This document shows, piece by piece, positions 21,916 through 34,019 of a stretch of DNA of 64,000 nucleotides. The stretch's first letter is position 1. Each line of letters begins with the position of its first letter. Both the position numbers and the translations under genes were made by a program. Source of the DNA: Notolepis coatsorum (Eukaryota > Chordata > Actinopteri > Aulopiformes > Paralepididae); assembly GCA_963971535.1 (NCBI GenBank), contig OZ020592.1:50549529-50613528 (forward strand), given 5' to 3'. The notes below the pieces were generated by a model. The model saw only the letters and a list, made by a program, of their open reading frames with translations, was not told the origin of the DNA and made no database searches.

Positions 21916-22744
21916 AACAAAGGTCTGTCCCATTGTATACCAATCAATGGGATACATTGCATGTTGACCTGCATTCTTTCAAATGTATATAATTAATCAT
22001 TAAAACAGATGTGTAACAAATAAGAAATACAAATTCCACAGAAGGCATTAAATAATTATTATTTTCAATAATTTCACAATAATTGCATAATTGTGTTTGA
22101 ATATCTGAGTAATTAAAGTAATTATACATTTGTCCAAAATAGCTGGTTCAGATATGGTTAAGCAGCTGCCCTGTGATCAGATGAATCCATATTATTTATT
22201 TTTCTGGCATCAAATGCGTAATTTCTTATCGTACAAATATTGTCATATTTATTTTAATTATGATTAAGTAATTAATTCCAAGGAGGCCTGTAGCGTTGAC
22301 ATGAAGGAATCACTATGAGAACACAGTCTGTCAAGTTAATAGAATTTTCAATTACTCAATCAATCATAAGACTGCTCCTCAGCACTCTTAAATCTGCTCT
22401 CAGCCACGCTCAAATCTGATCTCAGGAAAATTTGGGGACTCCCGCTCCCAGCCCTAATATGTCTTAAATGGGCAGAAATCTGCCTAAGAGGACATTTTTT
22501 GTCGTAAATTCGTTCGAGAATGAGACCCATTGCCATTTCTTGCCTGTATACGCTATTATCCCAAAATCAAATCTACATCATAGCTATTATGTTCCATCAT
22601 GAATGCATGAAAGGAGGGGGGGGGGGTCGTTTCTGATTATGTGATTGTCAGTAACGGCATTCGCATTGAACACTAAAAACGGTTATCAGCCCGATCGGTA
22701 TGAAAGCATTGCAGGATCAAGCAAAAAATTTCGTCAAATCGTCC
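21916..22744. other. Intergenic, no gene seen
   Basis: AT-rich sequence with a short poly-G run (22616-22626). The candidate right end of an older transposon lies at 22514-22532. Nothing else recognisable. Confidence 0.4.
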
Positions 22745-23162
22745 TTACCTGTGACCGGGAGTATTCAAAAAATTATATTCCAATTGTTTGATTGCCATCT
22801 GGTATATCCAATGTCCATTTGGTCGACGGCATAATCCACCACAACATGGATTGGAGATATTTGACGCGCTTCGATGGAACCGGCAGAACGGCTGCCCTCG
22901 CCCTACAAGGAAACATGAAACCGGAGACCTGTGGCCATCCCACAGAGAAAGACACAAGGGTATAAAGGGTGCTCGATACCGCCGTCTAGCGTGATGCGGC
23001 CGGTATTGCACTTTTACATTCTCATGATGATTCCCCATGTTAACCCTGAGTCTGTGTGCCTGTAATGAATAGAAATATCGAATAAAATAAATATCGTTGT
23101 TGGCGTTCAACGATTGGCGCCCAATAACGAGTATACTCGTCGTTGGCAGTGAATGAGTTAAG
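22745..23162 (-). other. Exon-like open segment and a TTAA-type transposon end
   Basis: On the minus strand a long open frame (to 23179) runs into CAG|GTAAGG, a good splice donor, at about 22743-22748. Its translation (for example NPCCGGLCRRPNGHW) has clustered cysteines but no family I can name. The right edge reads GTTGGCAGTGAATGAGTTAA (23143-23162), a TTAA-flanked end typical of fish piggyBac-like MITEs. The open frame may therefore be transposon-derived or accidental. Confidence 0.25.
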
Positions 23163-24507
23163 GGAGTAAAGACGTACAAAAAAATGTGGAAAACCTCGAG
23201 ACATCATTCTGGTACATCTGAGCCTTTGAAGCAAACTCAGTAGCAAATACTTTGCACAGGTATGAATGTGGAGGTCAAGGAACCTTGAACATACGATGAA
23301 AGGTTAAAAGACTAGAGAGCCTCTAACTCTTAACGTGGATTACTTCTCATGAACTCAATCCTTTTAAGCCTTGTCACACAAACCCGCCAACGTATTTAAA
23401 ACAGAGTTATCTGCAAGAATTCATATTGACAACTTAAACCAGGTTTGCACACAGTAGCAGAATAAACGTATTACCGTTTGCAAAGGTGTTGCTGAACTTG
23501 GCAGAATTGTATATATCTTCAGGGGCTTTCGATGCTTAATATCCTAATTTGTTTTATCTCCCAACAATCAAAATACCACCTCCTCAACGAATGTCCATAT
23601 TAGGTACCAGACGGTTCCCGTCAATCATCCGTTTTAAGAGTGAGTGAAAGTGAAAAAGTGTTGATTACACGATGAGGCATCAATGATGTGAAGAAAAATA
23701 TTCACTTTGAGTGAATATTATTACCTCAAATAAACAATCCTTTATCCCTCAAACTCATTAGGACATATCTGTGTGGTTGTAGCAGGTCAGATCTGGTCAG
23801 GGACTCATGCATGGCAGGGGGGCAGGTCCATCATCTCATCCTCTCACAATCTCCCATAGTCTCGTCTCCTAGCTTTAGTAGCTCCAGTACTGCTGATAGG
23901 AAACTCCCTCGGTTGTCTTCACTTGAGACAGCATCTGTCAGATATGAATCTGTATCACACATACACTGTGATGTATTGCAATACTCTGTCACAATTAATT
24001 AACATGGAAGTTGGAATCCCTGACAATAACAAGATTACAATACTGCAACCCAGAAAAAGGTCATTTTTTTTTTTTTTAACAGATTGATGATGAATAACTG
24101 ATCTAATGGGCTACTGTGTCTCTATTTTATTTCACTACATTTGTAAGAGAATGATCTCACCCCTATGTCAGATTTACGATGTTAAGTGTAGAAAGCAGTA
24201 GGCCATTCCAAAGACAGCATCGTTTGGTTGTTCTGAATTACTTTAACCAGCCGTTGACCCAAACACAACACAATGAACTCATTCTTTAACCATATGTATA
24301 ATCTATTAATTAAAGAACGTATAGTGTTTGCAATGGTATCACAAATAACTGAATCACAATACTCCCAATGGTAGATATTTTCTTACACACACCTAATTGG
24401 AAAGGTGCCATTCTCTTGCCATGTATGATTCACTTGTCCAGGAATAATGTCATACATCACAATTCAACGTCAATGCCGATTCTTGCTCAATATAAGAATA
24501 AATTAAG
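23163..24507. other. Intergenic, no gene seen
   Basis: No coding frame, repeat end or RNA gene is recognised in this AT-rich stretch. There is a T run at 24066-24079. Confidence 0.5.
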
Positions 24508-24522
24508 ATTTACTTAGATATC

Positions 24523-25003
24523 AGTGCGGTCAGGTGGCGTAGCGGAGATTGCGTTCGTCACCAACACCGGAGACGCTGGATTCGCCTGTTCGAATCCAGC
24601 TCACAGCTCCGGCGCTGTCACCAGTTTGGCTGGCCGTTCACACTAATACAATTGGGTGTATTAGAGGGTGGGAAAGCTGGCGGGGTGGGTCCGGGTCGTT
24701 GTAAACAGCGACTCCTACAGTTCGGTCGGGGCGCCTGCTCAGCGCGGATAGGATCTAAGGGGGGTAGTGTGATCCTTCCACACGTTACACCCTCTCAGTG
24801 AGAGTCCGCGCTGCCAGGTAAAAAGAAGCGGTTGATTGGCTAGACGTGTGTCGGAGGAAGCACGTGATAGCCTCCACTCTCCCAGACCGACTGTGGGGCC
24901 GGGGTAAGTGCGCAGCGACCAGGAAGGGGATTGGGAATTGGCATAACGACTAACATTGGGATGGGAGAAAATATCAATAAAAAATATATATATATATATA
25001 TAT
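24523..25003 (+). mobile_element. tRNA-derived SINE, copy 1
   Basis: A pol III-type head is visible, with A box TGGCGTAGCGG (24535-24545) and B box GTTCGAATC (24588-24596). A body follows with the phrase GTTGTAAACAGCGACTCCTA and a tail with GGCATAACGACTAACATTGG. It ends in an A/AT-rich run. The flanks ATTTACTTAGATATC at 24508-24522 and 25004-25018 are a perfect 15-bp TSD, showing LINE-mediated insertion. A second copy of the family lies at 58927-59380. Confidence 0.92.
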
Positions 25004-25018
25004 ATTTACTTAGATATC

Positions 25019-26942
25019 TTTATGAATTACATTTTCGTTTCCACACTTTGCAGTGTTTTTCTTACCTAAAGTTACCTAAATGCCTCGTCTCCTAAGAGAG
25101 GTTATTATTGTATGGTGCAAAGAATGCTACCGTGAAAACCATGCCCACGTGTCAAAAGTAACCATTTGCTTTACGTGCGACAATACAGGATAGTTCACTT
25201 TGAATTTACAATATGTATGAAAGGAAGCGAGATTTGCTTAATGGCGCATGCATGTATAACATCTTACAGCCGGAAATTTGCATGCAAGATATTGAGTGAA
25301 CTTGACAGCGACTCACACAACACCGGCAAAACACAGATGTAGGTACGGAGCAAAAACACATGTTTTACATTTGGATCTACTTCTGCATAATCTAAACACA
25401 TTACTTATTATTGCAATTACTCAAGTTTTACAATGCAATTAGACATGTTGAGGAACCCATAGGCTGTATTTCAACATCACAAATGATCTCAAACGTGTAT
25501 CGCTGATTCAAATTTACTGGACTTCGAAGATTCTAATTGGACACACGTGGCAAAATATGTACATGTACACATATCGCATACTGTAACTGACAACTAGTGG
25601 GCAGCCGGTCTGTGTATCGTTCAATTGTATCCAGATGAACTCATACACGTGAAGGACGCAGCGAAGCATAAACTCACCTAAACTCAGCGCACGCACCTTT
25701 TCCGTAAAGCTGTTTATCCATCCTTGAGCTAATATATACAGTAAATTAACAGTATTAACCACAGTATTAACCGCTTCCATATGAGGCAAAACAGAGAAAA
25801 CCAAACAATTTAATTTCGTTTTTGAAAACATTGTTTTCTTTTTTACATCTGTTTATAGCTTCGTCTCTGGACCACTGCGCTCAGAACAGTGATCCATATC
25901 TCTGGGTCACTGAGTTCATAGTTTACTATAATCGCTGCTCAGTTGAGAATAGCATGATCTGGCTTGTGTATTGCTGTTGAGCTAACAATGTTACGCATCA
26001 CAATGCATGAGCCCTACAGTGGGCCCTGGAATAACAGTACTGCAATTTTGCCAAAAAGAAACAACAACAATGTATTGCAATGTACTATTGAAAAAGAAGA
26101 AAGTATTTATAATATATTCTAGTTATTTTCAGTTGAAACAGGAACTTTTCTTTTTAATCTTCAGGACATTTAGTCACAATTCTTTAAAAAGAAAAAACAG
26201 AATTCAACCTACATATACTGTATGTTTCTTTTATAATAATCTAATCAACCTAGTGTGTTTCTTTTATGAGCTTAGTCTAATAATCTTTCAGTAAAAAGTA
26301 TCATGAAAATCCTGGTATGTTGTGACAGATGAGATAATATCACAATATATCATGATTTTTTTAGCACACGCTTAGCAGCATATTGGTTGTGTTTATCTCT
26401 ACTCCAGTATACAGCCAACTACCTGTCCGGTCTAATGTGTAGGATAAAAGAACCAAAAGGGAAGAAGCATCAACATATATGAGTGTTAAGTGAATCAGAG
26501 TGTCCCCTGGCAGGAACCAAAGAGGGACTGTTATCAGAGAGCGATATAGGAGGACATACAGTGCAGAGTTTTTTTTTTTTTTTGCACTAAGTGCCTCAGA
26601 CACTGCAGCAGCAATGGCCTGGGATGCAGGACCAAACATGAGAGGAAACACATAACCTGATAGTTCTCTCCCTCATACAGCACTGCACTCTAGGAAAAGT
26701 GCAACTACAGTAGCCTACCTTCTTCAGGTCTTCAGCCTAAATTGTAGGACAAGCCTTATAGGTGCAATGAAGAATCCTTCTCGCATGCATGGTTCTACCT
26801 AGAACTCTTACACTGTCTCATGTCAAGGACCCCCAAATTGACACGTAACATCTGATTTGTCTCAATTTGTCTGATTTGTGCATTTATATTGTGAGGTTTT
26901 GCCCGCTGCTCACTACCTTTTCTCTGTCTTCTTTAAGCCTAC
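25019..26942. other. Intergenic, no gene seen
   Basis: The open frames on both strands (up to 105 codons) lack recognisable domains. There are T and A tracts at 26088-26260 and 26571-26584. No repeat boundary is found. Confidence 0.5.
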
Positions 26943-27370
26943 TGTTAGGAATTCCCTACTCACTCTCTCTAGCCCCCACCCTCTCGTTCCTTACCCTTAG
27001 TGGCCACACCTGTTTGATATTCTATTATCTCTCGCACCTGTGGTGGCAGGCTAATTAGTCCCCCTGTGGGCTTTAAATACCAGGGCGCTTCCCCTCGTTT
27101 TGGCGTGGGGTCGTGTTGTATACTTGCCGAGTCATATTCTCTAAACATCTAGACTCTTTCGGGAGATCCTCTGTCTGCCTATGCTGTTCCATTCTCCGGC
27201 GTCGAGATGTTTGCTCCAGCCTTCGCCAGCTGTCGCCGTTGCCTGTGGGGGAGACTGGTCTGCGCTCCCTGTACTTCCACGGGAGGCACCCCAGCGTTCC
27301 ACTGCAGACCCCCGCGCAGCTGTTCGTCCTGACGCACATCCAGACCAGCGCAGACGCTCTCCAGTCCTCA

Positions 27371-27735
27371 GCGCGCAACGCGCATCTTCCAAGGACGCTC
27401 GAGCTTGGCATGCTCTCCAGACCAGCGCGCAACGCGCATCTTCCAAGAACCCTCGAGCTTGGCACGCTCTCCAGACCAGCGCGCAACGCGCATCTTCCAA
27501 GGACGCTCGAGCTTGGCATGCTCTCCAGACCAGCGCGCAACGCGCATCTTCCAAGAACCCTCGAGCTTGGCACGCTCTCCAGACCAGCGCGCAACGCGCA
27601 TCTTCCAAGGACGCTCGAGCTTGGCACGCTCTCCAGACCAGCGCGCAACGCGCATCTCCTAGACCTTCGAGCTTGGCACGCTCTCCAGTCTCCAGCGCGC
27701 AACGCGCATCTTCCAAGGATCCTCGTGCTTGGCAC
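27371..27735. repeat. 54-bp minisatellite with alternating subtypes
   Basis: Units begin GCGCGCAACGCGCATCTTCC at 27371, 27425, 27479, 27533, 27587, about 27641 and about 27694. Successive units alternate between an AAGGACGCTCGAGC form and an AAGAACCCTCGAGC form, i.e. a 108-bp higher-order period. Since 54 is a multiple of three, several frames stay open on both strands; these are not genes. Confidence 0.95.
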
Positions 27736-27770
27736 ACTCCTCCTCGCAGACGCACCCCGAGGCGTCTCTC

Positions 27771-28146
27771 TGTTCCGACGCGCACACCAAGGTGTGGCGC
27801 GCACTCTGTTCCTCGGCTCCGACAGCGGCTACCCGGTGGACGACATCCTCGCCACCGCCACTGTTCCGACGCGCACACCAAGGGGTGGCGCGCACTCTGT
27901 TCCTCGGCTCCGACAGCGGCTACCCGGTGGACGACATCCTCGCCACCGCCACTGTTCCGACGCGCACACCAAGGTGTGGCGCGCACTCTGTTCCTCGGCT
28001 CCGACAGCGGCTACCCGGTGGACGACATCCTCGCCACCGCCACTGTTCCGACGCGCACACCAAGGTGTGGCGCGCACTCTGTTCCTCGGCTCCGACAGCG
28101 GCTACCCGGTGGACGACATCCTCGCCACCGCCGTTGTTCCAGCGCT
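27771..28146. repeat. 91-bp minisatellite
   Basis: Units beginning TGTTCCGACGCGCACACC recur at 27771, 27862, 27953 and 28044, with a degraded start at about 28135. The unit is very GC- and CpG-rich. One base differs between copies (AAGGTGTGG versus AAGGGGTGG). The proline/arginine-rich open frames are by-products. Confidence 0.95.
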
Positions 28147-28221
28147 CTGTTCCTCGGCTCGGACAGCCAGCCACCCGGTGGCGATGCCCTCGCCCCGTTG
28201 CTGTCCCCGTACCATTACGCA

Positions 28222-28445
28222 CACGCCTGGGTGAGTTTTGATTGTGATGTCACTCACCCAGCGTAGTGTCCTTGCCCCCGTTCCCGCTGCTGTTCCTGTA
28301 CCTTTACGCATACGCCTGGGTGAGTTTTGATTGTGATGTCACTCTCCCAGCGTATTGCCTCTGTTAGTTTGTTTGGACATTTCATCTCCCAGCGTATTGC
28401 CTCTGTTAGTTTGTTTGGACATTTCATCTCCCAGCGAAATGCCTC
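28222..28445. repeat. Short tandem duplications
   Basis: GTGAGTTTTGATTGTGATGT occurs at about 28230 and 28320. The phrase CTCCCAGCGTATTGCCTCTG occurs at about 28344 and 28387, with a diverged third copy near 28430. The units are about 90 bp and 43 bp. Confidence 0.85.
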
Positions 28446-28697
28446 TGTTTTTGGTTCTCACTTAGAATAGTATTTTTGGACTTTACATCTCCCCCTGTGT
28501 GTTTGTCACACGAAGATATTATTACTTTGTTCACTTTGTTATTTGGACTGTTCTGCACCTGCTCTGTTTTTTCCCTTTTGTGCATTAACTCTCTCCTCTG
28601 TCCTGCAGAGCGGCCCAGATGTTTTCCCACCAGTCCCCAGTTCCTCCCTGTACTCCAGCCCGCCTCCGCGGGCCTCAGTCCCCTCTGTCCCAAGTTC

Positions 28698-28995
28698 TCC
28701 CCTTCTAGTTCCACCTAGTCCCTAGTCCTCTATCCCTAGTTCTCCTAGTCCCTAGTCCTCTTTCCCTAGTTCTCCTAGTCCCTAGTCCTCTATCCCTAGT
28801 TCTCCTAGTCCCTAGTCCTCTATCCCTAGTTCTCCTAGTCCCTAGTCCTCTTTCCCTAGTTCTCCTAGTCCCTAGTCCTCTATCCCTAGTTCTCCTAGTC
28901 CCTAGTCCTCTATCCCTAGTTCTCCTAGTCCCTAGTCCTCTATCCCTAGCTCTCCTAGTCCCTAGTCCTCTCTCCCTAGTTCTCCTTGTCCCTGG
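28698..28995. repeat. 30-bp minisatellite
   Basis: About ten copies of a unit containing CCTAGTCCCTAGTCCTCTAT, with single-base changes (TATCCC versus TTTCCC). It lies within the LTR-like unit, upstream of its polyadenylation-like signal. Confidence 0.95.
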
Positions 28996-29266
28996 TTTAC
29001 CTAGTCTCTAGTTCCTCTGTCCCAAGGCGTTCCCTTAACCTTCCCTTAGGCGTTCCCTTACTTTCCCATAGTGTTCCCTTTTCCTGCCCGCCTCTTAAAG
29101 GCACTTTTCCTTCCCCTCATATTATATTCCTGTATTTGTGATTCTCCCTTAAAGGGACAGTGCCCTTTTCCCTGTATTTCCCTGTTGTTCAATAAATATC
29201 TGTTTCTTGGCAAACCATCATACCTGTCTTGTGTTGTGCGATTGGGGTCGGTTACAAACCATAACA

Positions 29267-29545
29267 TATATAGCGCTTTTATCCAAAGCGCTTTAGAATT
29301 TATTCCTCACATTTTACCCATTCACTCACACACCGATGGCGGAGGCAACCATGCAAGGTGCCAACCTGCTCATAGGGAGAAATTAGGGCTTAAGTGTCTT
29401 GCTCAAGGACACTTTGACACGCTTCCCGGGAGGCGTGGGAATCGAACCGGGAACTTCCGGATCACTCATTTTGCTGGGGACCCCCTGGAACCCTCTCAAT
29501 GACCCCAGGGGGTCCAAGGACCCCACTTTGAGAACCACTGCCTTA
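29267..29545. repeat. Teleost interspersed repeat plus hAT end fragment
   Basis: The phrases TATAGCGCTTTTATCCAAAG and AAGTGTCTTGCTCAAGGACA are hallmarks of a repeat widespread in fish genomes. Inside it, 29467-29540 reads on the minus strand CAGTGGTTCTCAAAGTGGGG, a typical hAT terminus, followed by GGTCC words. Both look like fragments. Confidence 0.6.
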
Positions 29546-30659
29546 ACCACAAGCCAATCGAAATATAACATGTTTAGTGTATGTTGCATCTTCAGATCCC
29601 AGAAGGAACCTATTTTGCAGACACCTTATGATTGAACCTTGTGATGAGGTAAAAATCAAGAATGGAACATATGGAACACATGGAACACAAACTGGCCAAT
29701 CAGCTTAATTAACCGCACGACGTATCGGCCTTCCTTTGGTCCAATAGCGTTTTTCCACACAAAAGGGTGTTCTTGCTCTCTCGCCACCCCAAACAGAGCG
29801 AAACACACTCAAGGTTCGATTCAGCGGGACTAAACGAGGCGGGTGTGAAGGTTCCATCGGAAACCCCATTTTAACTCTTTGCCGTTTAGTCTCTAATGAT
29901 CGTTTCACGCCAATGGACGCTGGTGGTCCTTTCCGATCCGATCATCTCGCCTGGCTGTGACGAGGAAGGGAGCCCCAATGAAACATTAGCACAGCACTCA
30001 ACCTAAGCCCTAAAATACAGAGAGTACAGCCGCTCTATTTAAATAACCCGTCTCCCGCCGCTTGAATGATCTGTCTCCTAGTAAAACTCCACACTGTGAC
30101 TTCTGCGTGCCTTTGTCTGAGACGCAAGGGGCAAAAATAGAAACCAACAAAGCCAATGCTCGGCTCCCCGAGTACATCCAATATAAAAACTTCTCCAGGC
30201 TGTAATGGCTTACCTCAGAGAGATACACAGTATTCTACCCTAAATCAAGCCACTCTTGGGCCTCCTCCGGATCTTAGGGGGGGAAACATGAAGCGCAACA
30301 ATATTGTTACTTCAACTCAGAGGAATTTGTGGGCAATAAATCAAAAAAGACAAAGTCCCAGGAGAACTGTTCAGCCACTGGAGTCCAACTGAGATCACAG
30401 GACAAACAAACAAACAAATGTGCTCACACACAAACAGACGAGACACAGGCACAAACACAGACCGCCACCATTGTGTGCTTCACACTGCAGCAGTTTACAG
30501 GCTGTAATCTGAAAAGAGACCCAGACCACCACTTTGCCAAAGGGCCCACCTCAAAACTTTGCACCCTGAGCTAAATGCTTATAAATAGGAGTGCCATGGC
30601 CTGTGTGGCACTTTATCTGCAAAGCAACACACAGTCGTGCCCTCTGGTTTCCTCAATGT
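29546..30659. other. Intergenic, no gene seen
   Basis: Open frames under 85 codons on both strands have no recognisable domain. Nothing else is identified. Confidence 0.45.
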
Positions 30660-30678
30660 ACAGTGTACAGTGTACAGT

Positions 30679-30766
<88 letters not shown>
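30660..30766. repeat. GTACAGT tandem and CA microsatellite
   Basis: A few copies of a 7-8 bp GTACAGT unit run into an uninterrupted CA dinucleotide run of about 85 bp. Confidence 0.95.
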
Positions 30767-30769
<3 letters not shown>

Positions 30770-33000
30770 ATCAGTCATGGCTGCTCTGGCTGTTTCCTCT
30801 TCCGGCTCATCAACGGCATCGTCATGGTGACGAGGATGAGAGCTGTATGTGGCTGAATCAAGTGAGAAGGCCGCACCCAGAACTACGGCTAGTTCTTCTG
30901 GTGGCAACATGTTTTTTTTTGGTTTTTTTAAGCCTTTACTTCTTGGTTAGATCATCTGTATAATGTTTTTATTTTTTTACATTTTTTTATGTTTAAAGAA
31001 TAATAAAAAAAAAAAAAACGCAGTCCTTCGTCGGGTGGTGGGCGGACCAGACTACGTATTTGCTACCAGGTGAGACACCTTAGTGTGTCAGTTTCCTCAG
31101 TTTTGTGTTTTCTACAACGTCATGCACCTCCAGGGGGAACTATTCCTCCAGTACCTGCTGGAGCGCTCTCTTGTTTCGAGATGACCCCATCTCACAGTTT
31201 TGAAAGTCACTCTGTTTGTTTATCCAACTGAGACACCGCAGGGGGTTTCAACCAGGACACTTCCTTTGTAGGAAATCTTTTAAAACTCCCAAACGTAAAC
31301 TGTGTCATTATTCTAAATTGTGTTTTGCCCATAACAGTAAGGAAACTAACTACTTCTAAATCTATGAAAATACCTCGATATGCCGCGGCGTTAGCTCACA
31401 TCGCCACGGCACAATCATGTTATTAATGGAAGCAACCAGATTGTTTGGATATCATATCCCATGATAATTGAGTCCAAATGTTTTGAAATGAAAGCTTATC
31501 CAGTACATGACCGTTGGCTGTATTATAGATGAATTGATTCAGTGTAAATAAACAAGGGATAAGAGGGTTTGTACGCGACTAAAAGCAAACACTAACCTTG
31601 TTTTTCTGTAAATCCAAAGAGGCAAGTTATCATGTACTTCTGACATCAGAATACACTCATAGGGCATGAGTCAACCGAAGAGTGGGATGGAGTGGGGGGC
31701 TGGGGGAGGGGGGACTGAGGTGGGGGGATAAGAAAATGAACAACATGTTCTCGCTCTCACTACAAATGCAGAAGAAAATTCTGCATTTCCATCAAAAACT
31801 GCTCTTGGCATGTCGGTTGCCACAAGTCTTTTCGGGTTGTGCGATCCAATCAGATCCAATTCAATCCAACCGTGCGGTCTGTGCATCAGTGAATACTATA
31901 AGAGGATCTCAAAAGGCCGTACTACACAGACAGGCAGAGCTCCATGTCTGTTTACCAGAAAACCCCTTAGTTCAGTCAGCAGGCGCCCGTTCAGGCAGCT
32001 GCTTTTGATAATCAGCATAATTGGATTCCCTTGTTTTAATTTAGCTCCCTACTGTAGGGTTGTTCCATAACTCACTTCAGATACGTGATTATCCACAACT
32101 TTTATATCCAATTTCCTTCCCAGTAATTATCCAATAGGGGCAATGGGGGGAAGCTGAAAGTCCTTACACCCTAGTCTTCTGCCTGCTTCAATAGAACAGC
32201 ACACCATGCAAACCATACAGCCTGCCACCCACACTTGCTTTGCATAATGTGGATCTCTTGACATTCATTGACTTGACTACTGAACAAACACACACTTCAG
32301 TATCTCTAAATTGGCCAATGCGTGAACAATCCTGGATCTATACAGCCTGCTGCCGATGATGATAGAGACAGACACACATAGAAAGACTTTGCATTTTGAG
32401 GCAATTGGCTTTCCCTGTTCTAGAACGACAGCAGCCTGCGACGTTACTCTAAAAGCCAACTGGCATATAATTAGAATTACAAACGAAGACCTGTAATTAT
32501 TTATTTATTGGGGTGGGGTTAATTGTTGTAAGTATTCAATAAATTAATGAATCAGTGGGGGCTGGTGTAGGCCCACCTAATTAGTGTATGACTAATTACA
32601 GTAAGCGACCAAAAGGTTTGTAGCCTATAGTTGGTGGCTTGTTATGGGTTAGCTTTAAACGTGTATCTCCGTATAGCCTACTAACACCGCTGATGAGAGG
32701 CAATACTACATCACCAAGGAGACAAGAGAAAAGTGAGCATGAGAGACTAGACTACGGGGATCAAAACGCGCACAGGTAACGTTTATCAGATGAATGGCTG
32801 AATAGACTGGGGAGGGCATTGACGCAGCAGCAGCCATTCATCTGGTAAACTTTTTCTTGTTTCAGTCAGTTTGATGAAAGTATAGGTCTACCTCTACCCT
32901 CTACCTGTGTAAAAACTGTTGTTACAGGTACTGGCATGGCCATGGGGGACACCTCTCTGTAACATCACTGTAGCTGTCCAACCTGATGCGGCACTTCCAT
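30767..33000. other. Intergenic, no gene seen
   Basis: The stretch has T/A runs near 30911-31018 and a G-rich patch near 31690-31726. Open frames of up to 108 codons carry no domain I recognise. Confidence 0.45.
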
Positions 33001-33009
33001 GGCGCTTTT

Positions 33010-33088
33010 ACGGCACGGGCACACTGCTAACGAATGAATTTCACGCGCGGCTCCCTCGTGGGATCGCGCGCCTGGTCAGGCACACTGG
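33010..33088 (+). repeat. Left member of a distant inverted repeat pair
   Basis: ACGGCACGGGCACACTGCTA, continuing ACGAATGAA (33010-33038), pairs with 40080-40108 in inverted orientation with one mismatch. A second shared word, GGCACACTGG (33079-33088), pairs with 40013-40022. The two could be the terminal inverted repeats of a DNA transposon that encloses the BEL/Pao element. Confidence 0.6.
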
Positions 33089-33245
33089 ACCTACGACTTG
33101 AGCGCGCGGAAGCGCACCGAGGAAGGCACATTTACATTGAGACAGCTGTAAATGCCTAGTCTATATGCGAAGTCAGTCATTTTAGAATGATGATCAGTGT
33201 GACTGTACTCCTGAAAGAGCAGCGTGGAGCCCCAGCAGCAGCAAG

Positions 33246-33546
<301 letters not shown>

Positions 33547-33582
33547 TATGACAGAACTGATAGACAAACAAACAGACAGACA

Positions 33583-33655
33583 GGGCGGGGTACTAACTAT
33601 AGTAATATTGTTTATTTGCATTGGGAAAGATACAGCTGGTTGAACAAAATCTATT
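33583..33655 (+). repeat. Direct repeat flanking the BEL copy, left
   Basis: ACAGACAGGGCGGGG, then GTTTATTTGC and GATACAGCTGGTTGAACAA, resembles 39793-39858 in the same orientation, with internal length differences. The pair brackets the BEL/Pao element. Confidence 0.5.
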
Positions 33656-34019
33656 GAAAGATAGAGAGAAAACGAGAGAGAAAGAGAGAAAGAAAGGCAT
33701 AGGGAGAATAAAGAGAGAGAGAAAAAGATAGAGCTGTACTGTATTGTATACACACTGATATAAGCCTACTGGTTGCTGTTCAATCATAATAATAATAATA
33801 ATAATCATAATTAGCTGTCAGGAAACAAATAAAACGTTTGTCATTATAGGTGACAAGGTGGATTGACTTAATGACTGCTATATCCTGCTATTATTATTAT
33901 TGTTACAAAGGATCAGATTAAACCGAATATATATATTTATTTATTGATATATATTGCATAGTATTTGTATATCGTTTGATATCCCCTGTATATTCCTTGT
34001 ACATATACACGGAATATCC

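Larger units (their letters stand above)
26943..29266 (+). repeat. Long LTR-like unit carrying several minisatellites
   Basis: The unit opens TGTTAGGAATTCC and closes TTACAAACCATAACA, so it has TGTTA...TAACA termini. The same closing phrase (62999-63014) immediately precedes a retrotransposon gag at 63028. It contains a TATA-like TTTAAATACC near 27070 and AATAAATA near 29190. Most of its 2.3 kb consists of tandem arrays (54 bp, 91 bp, about 90 bp, 43 bp and 30 bp). No matching 5-bp TSD is visible on its flanks (CCTAC versus TATAT), and no internal retroelement region follows. A solo LTR with altered edges, or a chimera, is my reading. Confidence 0.5.

Noticed and set aside
24523-24600. Functional tRNA gene
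   Set aside because: A and B boxes are present but no cloverleaf can be completed, and the sequence is the head of a SINE with a TSD.
27073-28266. Frames of up to 373 codons on both strands with protein-like repeats
   Set aside because: They coincide with the 54-bp and 91-bp minisatellites. Stops are rare because of high GC and the 54-bp period; no domain extends outside the arrays.
28698-28995. Possible CRISPR-like array (30-bp regular units)
   Set aside because: The units are contiguous tandem copies without distinct spacers, and the genome is eukaryotic.
26943-29266. Clean solo LTR
   Set aside because: No 5-bp TSD is visible at the edges, so only an LTR-like call is supported.
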